The notes under the pieces: model-generated
Seen by the model: only the letters and a program-made list of their open reading frames with translations
The model's database searches: none
What the model was told of the DNA's origin: nothing
Part shown: positions 1 to 6,314 of the stretch, one piece after another
How positions within the stretch are numbered: position 1 is the first letter of the stretch
Layout: each line of letters opens with the position of its first letter
Position numbers and translations under genes: made by a program
NCBI GenBank assembly: GCA_018715285.1
Contig: DVLW01000123.1
Span: 1 to 11,339 of the forward strand
From: Candidatus Faecivivens stercoripullorum
GTDB taxonomy: Bacteria; Bacillota; Clostridia; Oscillospirales; Ruminococcaceae
Length of the DNA stretch: 11,339 nucleotides
Direction: 5' to 3'

Positions 1-125
1 TGAAATTTTTCTGATTGTCGACTAAGCTGTCCCATAATGTGTGCTTTTTCGCAGGGTTGGTGTGATAATATCAGAGTGCGGAATCAAGACCGCAGTCCAT
101 CTTTCTCTCTCTCCCTTCTTATGGG
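1..125. other. Left-edge non-coding stretch
   Basis: No convincing gene is seen here. The stretch holds a short perfect inverted repeat TGATAaTATCA (63-73) and a small hairpin with stem TGCGG/CCGCA (77-94), and then runs into the strong terminator at 126-157. It could be the 3' untranslated end of a plus-strand gene lying left of the window, or a small RNA ending at that terminator. I do not recognise a known RNA family in it. Confidence 0.35.
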
Positions 126-157
126 AAAGGCCCTGTCTTCATGACAGGGCCTTTTTT
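126..157 (+). terminator. Strong rho-independent terminator
   Basis: A perfect 12-bp stem (126-137 with 143-154, core GGCCCTGTC/GACAGGGCC) closes on the 5-base loop ttcat and runs into six T residues (152-157) on the plus strand. It ends a transcript entering from the left, since no gene inside the window precedes it. It is followed at once by a second 8-bp hairpin. Confidence 0.85.
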
Positions 158-158
158 G

Positions 159-177
159 CAGCCCGGTGTCCGGGCTG
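159..177. other. GC-rich hairpin after the terminator
   Basis: The stem CAGCCCGG/CCGGGCTG (8 bp) has a 3-base loop, TGT. It lies directly after the T-tract of the preceding terminator and has no T-tract of its own. It may be a back-up pause or RNA-processing structure. Further on, 214-223 is a perfect 10-bp palindrome, CTCGGCCGAG, with no assigned role. Confidence 0.4.
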
Positions 178-266
178 ACTTGTTCGCGGCGGTCGCTCCT
201 GCTCCGCAATCCGCTCGGCCGAGAAAGAAACAACCTGACTGAACGCGCCGGGTAGATGGTGCGAGT

Positions 267-295
267 TTGTCTTCTTGCAGATTTATGCCTATAGT
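267..295 (+). promoter_or_regulatory. Candidate promoter of the epimerase-like gene
   Basis: A sigma-A-like pair is seen: -35 TTGTCT (267-272), a 17-base spacer, and -10 TATAGT (290-295). Transcription would start near 302 and leave a leader of about 80 bases before the ATG at 383. The -35 matches the consensus at 4 of 6 positions and the -10 at 5 of 6. No better spaced pair was found between the orphan terminator and the gene. Confidence 0.4.
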
Positions 296-382
296 GATAC
301 AAAAAATAAATCCAGTGCTGTCTTCGTTCCTCTATAAACGCCGGGACGGATACGCACTGTCAGAGAAAGGATGGATTTTTCA

Positions 383-1381
383 ATGTCTGATAAGATTCTG
401 ATTCTGGGTGGAAATGGGACTATCGGTGAGGCGGTGACTCGTCAGCTGGTCAACAGGGGAGATGATGTTACTCTGCTGCTCCGGCCTGACCGCAAACCAA
501 TGCACCCGGTCAAGGTCGTGACCGGTGACGGTAACGACGAACCGGCGCTTGCTGCGCTCCAGCAGCGCGAAAAGTTCGATATCGTTATCAACCTGCTGAT
601 CTATACCCCTGAACAGGCTGAAATGAACCTGCGCGTCTTTCGGGACGTGAAGCAGCTGATCTTTATCAGCACGGTATGCGTTCACGACAGGGAACAGGCG
701 GTTGTATTCAACGAAGAAAGTGTATGCGGCAATCGTTTCAGCAGCTACGGCCAGAATAAACGCCTTGCAGAACAGGTCTTTCTGCGTGCGGCTGAACAGG
801 ACGGGTTCCCGGTGACAATCGTCAGGCCGACGCAGACTTACGGCGGAAAAAAACTGCCGCTGTCGGTTAAGGGCGGCAGTTATTGGGGTATCTGCCAGCG
901 GATTTTGGATGGGAAACCAGTCATTGTGCATGGTGACGGCAGCTCGACATGGGTCAGCACCTATTGCGATGATCTGGCGGCTGGAATCATGCTGCTGGTC
1001 GGAAATGACGCGGCAGTCGGCCAGATATGGCAAATCACTTCCGATGAAGTGCTCAGCTGGGACCAGATGTACCGCATCCTCGGCGAAGAACTCGGTCGGG
1101 AACCGAAAATCGTCCATATCCCGACCGATATTCTCGTCAAAATCGGCATGGACAGCGGTCTGCGCGGCGATAAGGAAGCAAGCGTCATCTTTGACAATGC
1201 CAAAATCAAAAAGCTCGGATTCGTGCCGCAGGTGTCGTTCCGGGAAGGCGTCAGAAAGTACCTTGCTGGCGTCGAGAAGTATCCTGAATGGAAAACCGTT
1301 GACCCGGCTTTTGATGAACGCTGTGACGCGGTATGCGCTGCGTGGGAACGCATGGCAGAAAACTTCAATTCAACTATCTGA
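383..1381 (+). CDS. NAD(P)-dependent epimerase/dehydratase-like protein (extended SDR)
   Basis: This 332-residue protein has the extended short-chain dehydrogenase layout. A Rossmann nucleotide-binding loop GGNGTIG lies at residues 9-15 after the first beta strand (ILIL). A Ser-Thr pair (96-97) ends a later strand, and the catalytic pair YxxxK is Tyr122 and Lys126. The C-terminal half resembles the substrate domain of sugar-nucleotide epimerases. It is probably cytosolic, and its substrate cannot be read from sequence. The start at 383 is preferred over the in-frame ATG at 371 because the ribosome site AAAGGATGG (366-374) is well spaced for 383 and abuts or overlaps 371. It appears to be a single-gene transcript, with a promoter near 267-295 and terminators directly after. 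Nothing links it to the converging carboxypeptidase. The SDR fold is secure; the specific enzyme name is not. Confidence 0.85.
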   Translation: MSDKILILGGNGTIGEAVTRQLVNRGDDVTLLLRPDRKPMHPVKVVTGDGNDEPALAALQQREKFDIVINLLIYTPEQAEMNLRVFRDVKQLIFISTVCVHDREQAVVFNEESVCGNRFSSYGQNKRLAEQVFLRAAEQDGFPVTIVRPTQTYGGKKLPLSVKGGSYWGICQRILDGKPVIVHGDGSSTWVSTYCDDLAAGIMLLVGNDAAVGQIWQITSDEVLSWDQMYRILGEELGREPKIVHIPTDILVKIGMDSGLRGDKEASVIFDNAKIKKLGFVPQVSFREGVRKYLAGVEKYPEWKTVDPAFDERCDAVCAAWERMAENFNSTI

Positions 1382-1385
1382 TAAT

Positions 1386-1436
1386 ATATAAACAACAAAA
1401 ACCGGCAGTGCCTTTTTCGGTACTGCCGGTTTTGCT
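1386..1436. terminator. Bidirectional terminator between convergent genes
   Basis: A 15-bp stem (1398-1412 with 1419-1433, one G-T wobble, core ACCGGCAGT/ACTGCCGGT) has a 6-base loop. Read on the plus strand it ends the epimerase-like gene. Read on the minus strand it is followed by the better T-rich run (TTTTTGTTGTTTATATATT) and would end the carboxypeptidase gene, whose stop lies 40 bases upstream. Confidence 0.8.
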
Positions 1437-1444
1437 GTCCGGTG

Positions 1445-1469
1445 AACAGGGGAGAACCCCCTGTTTTTT
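1445..1469 (+). terminator. Second plus-strand terminator
   Basis: A perfect 8-bp stem AACAGGGG/CCCCTGTT with loop AGAAC is followed by a run of six T residues (1464-1469). It backs up the preceding hairpin in the plus direction and ends three bases before the stop codon of the converging minus-strand gene, so it shields that gene from read-through antisense transcription. Confidence 0.75.
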
Positions 1470-1472
1470 CAT

Positions 1473-3263
1473 TTACTTTTTATTATTCCGTGTGTTGTGG
1501 CTGGTTGGCCGCGAACCGGTGTTCGTGGGACGTCTATTGACGTTATTGCTGCGCTGCTGGACGTTCGTTCCACGCGGTGCAGGTCGTTTCTGCTGTGGCT
1601 TGCGTCCGCTGCTGGTGGATGGCCCGCGGTATCCGGGTGATTTACGGATGTTCGAAGCGTTACGGGATGGTGTATAACTCCGGGAAGCATTGGTTCGCGT
1701 TCCTCCTGCAAGTCCGGCTCTGCGTGCTGCACGCCGTCTGCGCTGTTTGTTGATATTGATCTGCCGCATGATGAATACCCACGCGACAAACGCAATAACC
1801 AGCGTCAGCATCGTCAGCCAGAACCCGGCTGAGGTGAAGAAGTTCCCGACTCCACGGCAGAATGCAAGCCATGCGCTTCTCTTGAGCGACTCAGCTGCAA
1901 CCAGATTGACCGTCGCAATCGTCCGGTTTTCCATCCGGATTTCAAGTGTACCCAGCTTGTCGCCTTTGTTGATCGGCGCGTCAATCGGTTCCTCAGGCAG
2001 ATTTGCAATCATCTGAAGCGCTGAGGAGTCAATCGATTTGAGCATCAGCCGGTTGACGTCTTCCTCCGGGACGGCGTTGACGATATCCTGCTTGGCACAG
2101 AGCGCAACTTTGGCCTGTCCTTTGACGTCGGTCGTTTTGACAATCGTCTGATAGGCCCAGTCGTTGAATGCCCAGTCGTAAAAATTCAGCGCGTCTACAT
2201 AACTGAGGTTCTGTTCAATCTCGGTGCCGTCTGCATAATAAATCGGTGCACCCATCGTAATCAGCATATAATTGTACGCATCCTTCGACGCATACGAAAC
2301 CAGGTTGCGTCCGCTTTCATCAGTCGTACCGGTCTTAATGCCGTGGATGTTCTCATCATAATAGCTGCTGGTGGGGTTCATGATGGTGCAGGTATGGGTG
2401 ATGGTCCGCTCGTCGTTTTTGTTGGTCGCGGGCATCGTGTAGGAGTAGGTGGTCGAAATCTCCTTGAAGATATCGTACTGCATTGCATAGGTCGTGATAC
2501 GGTAGATATCCTTTGCGGTGGTATACTGGTCAGCGTCGTGCAGACCGGTTGAGTTGGTGAAATGGGTATTGGTGCAGCCCAGTTCAGCGGCTTTCTGGTT
2601 CATCATCTCGACAAACCCGGCCTCACTTCCGCCGATATATTCCGCGATAATCCCGGCAGCGTCGCACCCCGACCGCAGCATCAGTGCATACAGCAGGTCG
2701 ATCATCCGCAGTTCTTCTCCCGGATACAGACCGGCATTGGACGCGCCCTTTCCCCAAAGATTATCAAATACGGTATAGGACGAGGTAACGACCGTCCCTT
2801 CCAGATCATCACAGTTTTCAATCGCCAGCAGGCAGGTCATGATCTTGACAAGGGAAGCAGGATACATCAGCAGATCTGCGTTCTTTTCGTAGATGACCGT
2901 ACCGGAATCGAGGTTGACCAGATAAACGGCGGTCGAGTTTACAGTAAATCCGGTGTCAACGGTGGAATCTGTTTCTGTCGAATCACCATCAGTGGTGGTG
3001 TCACTGCCGTCGCTGGTTTCGCTGTCGGAAGTGTCACTGGAAGTCTCGCTGCTCTCCTGTGAAGAGGAGCTGGACGAGGTGTCAGAAGAGGTGGTGCTGG
3101 AGGAACTCTCCGCGGAGCTTTCGCTGGAAGAAGATGTACTGCCGGAAACACTGCCGACTGCAAGCGCCGGCGTATAAAATGCTGTCAAAGCAAGGCTGAA
3201 AGACAAGATCACCGCAGTAAGACGGCTGGTGAGTGAACGTAGAGAAAGAGGTCTGTTCTTCAT
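1473..3263 (-). CDS. D-alanyl-D-alanine carboxypeptidase (peptidase S11), membrane-anchored, with long basic tail
   Basis: This 596-residue low-molecular-weight penicillin-binding protein should trim or cross-link peptidoglycan peptides outside the membrane. The signal peptide is residues 1-35 (site ALA/V). Residues 38-105 are a low-complexity Ser/Thr/Asp/Glu linker. The S11 domain spans about 105-365, with SxxK at Ser137-Lys140, SGC at 198-200 in place of the usual SxN, and KTG at 310-312. A PBP5-like C-terminal domain (about 373-465) and a membrane segment (about 481-500) follow. The last ~95 residues are rich in Arg, Asn, Ser and Pro, and start RRRRAARR; they should lie in the cytoplasm. 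The start at 3263 has AAAGGA eight bases upstream; the longer in-frame reading to 3341 lacks a site and would bury the signal peptide. It has its own promoter and is not in the atp operon. S11 assignment is secure. Carboxypeptidase versus transpeptidase activity is less so, given SGC. Confidence 0.92.
   Translation of the reverse strand: MKNRPLSLRSLTSRLTAVILSFSLALTAFYTPALAVGSVSGSTSSSSESSAESSSSTTSSDTSSSSSSQESSETSSDTSDSETSDGSDTTTDGDSTETDSTVDTGFTVNSTAVYLVNLDSGTVIYEKNADLLMYPASLVKIMTCLLAIENCDDLEGTVVTSSYTVFDNLWGKGASNAGLYPGEELRMIDLLYALMLRSGCDAAGIIAEYIGGSEAGFVEMMNQKAAELGCTNTHFTNSTGLHDADQYTTAKDIYRITTYAMQYDIFKEISTTYSYTMPATNKNDERTITHTCTIMNPTSSYYDENIHGIKTGTTDESGRNLVSYASKDAYNYMLITMGAPIYYADGTEIEQNLSYVDALNFYDWAFNDWAYQTIVKTTDVKGQAKVALCAKQDIVNAVPEEDVNRLMLKSIDSSALQMIANLPEEPIDAPINKGDKLGTLEIRMENRTIATVNLVAAESLKRSAWLAFCRGVGNFFTSAGFWLTMLTLVIAFVAWVFIMRQININKQRRRRAARRAGLAGGTRTNASRSYTPSRNASNIRKSPGYRGPSTSSGRKPQQKRPAPRGTNVQQRSNNVNRRPTNTGSRPTSHNTRNNKK
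2949..3152 (-). repeat. Low-complexity Ser/Thr/acidic linker coding region
   Basis: This encodes residues 38-105 of the carboxypeptidase, almost entirely Ser, Thr, Asp, Glu and Gly, with runs of Ser. It is read as an extracellular flexible spacer between the signal peptide and the catalytic domain. The imperfect repeat of serine codons makes it prone to length change. Confidence 0.75.
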
Positions 3264-3378
3264 CTGCAAAATCCTTTCAACAGTTTTCGGGCAGGGCACA
3301 GGTCCCGAATCGCCTGTGGCTGATGATATTTCCCGCGTCACCAGCCCGTTGCAGGCTGCCCCGGAGTCTAATACGTCT

Positions 3379-3407
3379 ATTATACCACATCTGACAACAT
3401 TTGATAA
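3379..3407 (-). promoter_or_regulatory. Promoter of the carboxypeptidase gene
   Basis: On the minus strand, -35 TTATCA (3402-3407), a 17-base spacer and a perfect -10 TATAAT (3379-3384) are seen. The -10 is preceded by TGG, giving an extended -10 (TGnTATAAT). Transcription would start near 3372, leaving a leader of about 108 bases. The leader can form small hairpins (CAGCC/GGCTG, TTCGGG/CCCGAA). The site lies downstream of the atp terminator, so this gene is independently transcribed. Confidence 0.75.
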
Positions 3408-3435
3408 GGGGGAAAAGTAAACAAACTATTCAGAC

Positions 3436-3479
3436 AAAAAATAAAATTCCCGCATCACCTGAAAGTGATACGGGAATTT
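3436..3479 (-). terminator. Terminator of the ATP synthase operon
   Basis: On the minus strand a 15-bp stem (3465-3479 with 3444-3458, one U-G wobble, core AATTCCCG/CGGGAATT) with a 6-base loop is followed by TTATTTTTTG. It begins 29 bases after the atpC stop codon and ends the operon before the carboxypeptidase promoter. Confidence 0.85.
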
Positions 3480-3507
3480 GAAACGATTTAGCAATACAGT
3501 TTCTGCA

Positions 3508-3933
3508 TTACTTATTGTTCCATGTGGACTGGTAATGCTGTTTGACCTGAAGCCGGTTGACGGCACGGGCAAGCATCGCCTGTGCGGAACGGTATTCCTG
3601 AATGCTGCGTTTCTGCTGAATGGCTTCCTTCGCAGCATCCGCTTCACAGCGTGCACGGTTGGCGTCGATCTCTTCGGGACGTTCTGCCGAGTCGATCAAA
3701 ATCAGGACTTCGCCGTTCTCAATCTTGACCAGCCCGTGGGATACCGCTGCAATCTGCTCGGGCTTGCCGGGTTCATGCAGGTGCAGCATTCCGGGGACGA
3801 CTGCTGCAATCATGTTGCTGTGGCCTGCCAGAATACCGAACTGTCCGTCGAATGTCGGCACCGTCAGCGATTCACATTCCCCACGGAAAAAGGGGTGATC
3901 CGCACTCAGGATCTGAACTTTGAAAGGTGTCAT
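3508..3933 (-). CDS. atpC: F1Fo ATP synthase epsilon subunit
   Basis: The 141-residue protein has the normal size and two-part form of epsilon: an N-terminal beta sandwich (residues about 1-85, with the family motif GQFGILAGHSNM) and a C-terminal helical hairpin. Epsilon binds gamma at the foot of the central stalk and can inhibit ATP hydrolysis by extending its hairpin. The motif IDANRA fits the I/LDxxRA pattern tied to ATP binding in Bacillus epsilon, so ATP sensing is possible (inference). The loop usually written GGF reads SHG here. It is the last gene of the operon, 34 bases after atpD, with ribosome site AAAGGAAG before the ATG, and is followed by the operon terminator. Confidence 0.95.
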   Translation of the reverse strand: MTPFKVQILSADHPFFRGECESLTVPTFDGQFGILAGHSNMIAAVVPGMLHLHEPGKPEQIAAVSHGLVKIENGEVLILIDSAERPEEIDANRARCEADAAKEAIQQKRSIQEYRSAQAMLARAVNRLQVKQHYQSTWNNK

Positions 3934-3967
3934 TTATTCTCTTCCTTTCTTTTTCAGGACCCGCGGG

Positions 3968-5383
3968 TCAGGCGTTGTTTTCGGCTTTCAGTGCCTCAGC
4001 CTTGCGGATGACGTCATCCAGTGTGCCGACGTTGTAGAACGCTGCTTCGGGGTATTCGTCCATCTCGCCGTCGATGATTGCCTTGAATCCGCGCAGTGTC
4101 TCTTTAAGCGGGACGTAAACACCGGGGATACCGGTGAACTTCTCTGCAACGTGGGTCGGCTGGGAGAGGAAACGCTGGATTTTACGGGCACGCATGACGG
4201 TGTTGCGGTCGTCGTCGCCCAGTTCGTCCATACCCAGAATTGCGATGATATCCTGCAATTCCGAATACTTCTGCAAGATTTCCTGTACCCGGCGGGCAAT
4301 GTTGTAATGCTCCTCACCGATCAGGTCAGCTTCCAGGATTCGGGACGAGGATGCCAGCGGGTCAACTGCCGGGTAAATACCCTGTTCCGAAATCTTACGG
4401 CTCAAAACGGTGGTCGCGTCCAGATGGGCGAAGGTGGTTGCCGTCGCCGGGTCGGTCAGGTCGTCCGCAGGGACGTAAACTGCCTGTACCGAAGTAACAG
4501 AACCGTCTTTTGTCGAGGTGATACGTTCCTGAAGCTGTCCCATCTCACCAGCCAGCGTCGGCTGGTAACCAACTGCCGAAGGCATACGTCCGAGCAGGGT
4601 AGAAACCTCACTGCCTGCCTGAACAAAACGGAAGATGTTGTCGATGAACAGCAGGACGTCTTTATGGTCTTCATCACGGAAGTGTTCTGCCATCGTCAGA
4701 CCCGACAGTGCAACACGCATACGAACACCGGGAGACTCGTTCATCTGACCGAATACCAGCGCTGTCTTATCTGCAACGCCGCTCTCACGCATCTCGTTCC
4801 AGAGGTCGTTACCTTCACGGGAACGTTCGCCGACACCGGTAAATACCGAGTAGCCGCCCTGTTCCATTGCGATGTTGTGGATCAGCTCCTGAATCAGAAC
4901 CGTCTTACCAACACCTGCGCCGCCGAACAGACCGATCTTACCGCCCTTGGGGTAGGGTTCCAGCAGGTCGATGACCTTGATACCGGTTTCCAGAATGTTG
5001 ACAACCGGGCTCTGGTCTTCAAAAGACGGCGGTTTGCGGTAGATGCTCTTTCTGGGAGCGTCTTCCGGAATCGGTTCGCCGCCATCAATCGGGGTACCCA
5101 GTACGTTGAACATTCTGCCCAGCGTAACCTGGCCGACCGGTACTTCAATCGTCTTGCCGGGTGCTTTGACGTCCATGCCGCGGTACAAGCCTTCACTTCC
5201 GTAAAGCATGATGCAGCGGACGGTGTTGTCACCGATGTGCTGTGCGACTTCCATGATTCGCTCTTTTCCGTCGAGTGTGACAGAAAGAGCTTCTTTTATT
5301 TTCGGCAGATGTCCTTCTTCAAACTGGACGTCGATGACAGGACCGGATATCTGCACGATCTTTCCTATCTTCAATTTGTACAC
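3968..5383 (-). CDS. atpD: F1Fo ATP synthase beta subunit
   Basis: This is the catalytic beta subunit, 471 residues and full length. An N-terminal beta barrel comes first, then the nucleotide domain with Walker A GGAGVGKT (residues 154-161), catalytic Glu186 in GERSREGN, and Walker B ending LLFIDN, then the helical C-terminal domain. The lever loop usually written DELSEED reads DELGDDD, a conservative change. Three copies alternate with alpha to form the ATP-making hexamer. It starts with GTG at 5383, inside the end of atpG (13-base overlap). The ribosome site AAGGAAAAGGAAG therefore lies within the codons of the gamma tail. A TTG three codons on is a less likely start. Catalytic residues are intact. 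Confidence 0.97.
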   Translation of the reverse strand: MYKLKIGKIVQISGPVIDVQFEEGHLPKIKEALSVTLDGKERIMEVAQHIGDNTVRCIMLYGSEGLYRGMDVKAPGKTIEVPVGQVTLGRMFNVLGTPIDGGEPIPEDAPRKSIYRKPPSFEDQSPVVNILETGIKVIDLLEPYPKGGKIGLFGGAGVGKTVLIQELIHNIAMEQGGYSVFTGVGERSREGNDLWNEMRESGVADKTALVFGQMNESPGVRMRVALSGLTMAEHFRDEDHKDVLLFIDNIFRFVQAGSEVSTLLGRMPSAVGYQPTLAGEMGQLQERITSTKDGSVTSVQAVYVPADDLTDPATATTFAHLDATTVLSRKISEQGIYPAVDPLASSSRILEADLIGEEHYNIARRVQEILQKYSELQDIIAILGMDELGDDDRNTVMRARKIQRFLSQPTHVAEKFTGIPGVYVPLKETLRGFKAIIDGEMDEYPEAAFYNVGTLDDVIRKAEALKAENNA

Positions 5384-6312
5384 ACTTCCTTTTCCTTACC
5401 TTGCTGGCGCTTTTTTTTCATCCTCTGTGCCTTCTGAGCCTTTGCGCCTGCCGATACTTCTGTGATTTCCTGGGTGATTGCGGCCTGACGTACGCGGTTG
5501 TATTCCAGCGAAAGCTCCTGAAGGAGTTTCTCAGCATTCTGGTTTGCCGCGTCCATTGCCGTCATTCGCGCGTTCTGTTCACTGCAAAAACTGTCGATCA
5601 GCGCACTGTAGATAAAGCCGGAAATATAGCTGCGCATGACGTTGTTCAGCACTGCTTCGACCGACGGTACAAACTCAATCGGTTCGGTGAACGCCTTTTC
5701 CCCGGGTGCCGGTGCGTCAAAGTGGGAACGATGGAAGGGGAGCAGACGGGTCACGTTGGCTTCTGAGGCCAGACTGCTTTTGAGGTCGGTGTAGATGATG
5801 AAAATCTTTTTTACCTTGCCCTGTACGTACTCTTCCAGCAGAATATCGGTAATCTCTCGCGCACGGTCCATCGTCGGGTTCTGGGCGGTGTACAGAAAGC
5901 TCTTCTTGATGTGAATGCCTCTCTGTGCGAAAAAGTGCCGCCCGTATTCGCCGACAACATAGAGCTTAGTATCCGGATGTTCCTGAAGCATCTTTTCAGC
6001 CTGCTTGAGGACATTCTGGTTATAGGCGCCTGCAAGACCCTTATCTGCCGTGATAACCAGACAGCCGAAAGTACCATCCAGCGGATTGGTGTCATGGTCT
6101 ACCGGGTAGAAAAACGGGCTTTCGACATCCTGTACCGTTCGGAAAATACGCTTGATCTCTGCCCGCAGCGCGTCGAAGTAGGGACGTACCTGATCGAGGT
6201 CGGCACGCGCCTTGCGCAGCTTGGTAGAGGATATCAGGTACATTGCATTGGTAATCTTCTTGGTATCCTTAACGCTTTCGATATGGGTTTTGATTTCTTT
6301 TGTGCCGGCCAT
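5371..6312 (-). CDS. atpG: F1Fo ATP synthase gamma subunit with basic C-terminal extension
   Basis: The 313-residue gamma forms the rotating shaft inside alpha3beta3. Both family ends are clear: the N-terminal helix (TKEIKTHIESVKDTKKITNAM, from residue 4) and the C-terminal helix ending ITQEITEVSAGA (about 279-290). After this point, where the family normally stops, there is a 23-residue tail (291-313) with nine Lys/Arg. Its last codons double as the ribosome site and start of atpD. The ATG at 6312 is chosen over a TTG two codons upstream because it gives the family start MAGTKEIK and has GGTGA upstream. It begins two bases after the stop of the delta-alpha fusion gene, so translation is probably coupled. 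Gamma identity is certain. The tail's role is unknown. Confidence 0.95.
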   Translation of the reverse strand: MAGTKEIKTHIESVKDTKKITNAMYLISSTKLRKARADLDQVRPYFDALRAEIKRIFRTVQDVESPFFYPVDHDTNPLDGTFGCLVITADKGLAGAYNQNVLKQAEKMLQEHPDTKLYVVGEYGRHFFAQRGIHIKKSFLYTAQNPTMDRAREITDILLEEYVQGKVKKIFIIYTDLKSSLASEANVTRLLPFHRSHFDAPAPGEKAFTEPIEFVPSVEAVLNNVMRSYISGFIYSALIDSFCSEQNARMTAMDAANQNAEKLLQELSLEYNRVRQAAITQEITEVSAGAKAQKAQRMKKKRQQGKEKEVCTN

Positions 6313-6314
6313 AA

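Noticed and set aside
2..25. Short plus-strand tail EIFLIVD then stop, which could be the end of a gene left of the window
   Set aside because: Seven codons are too few to support a gene call.
84..302. A 72-codon minus-strand frame
   Set aside because: It runs through the strong plus-strand terminator hairpin, is Arg/Ser-rich without domain signs, and has no ribosome site.
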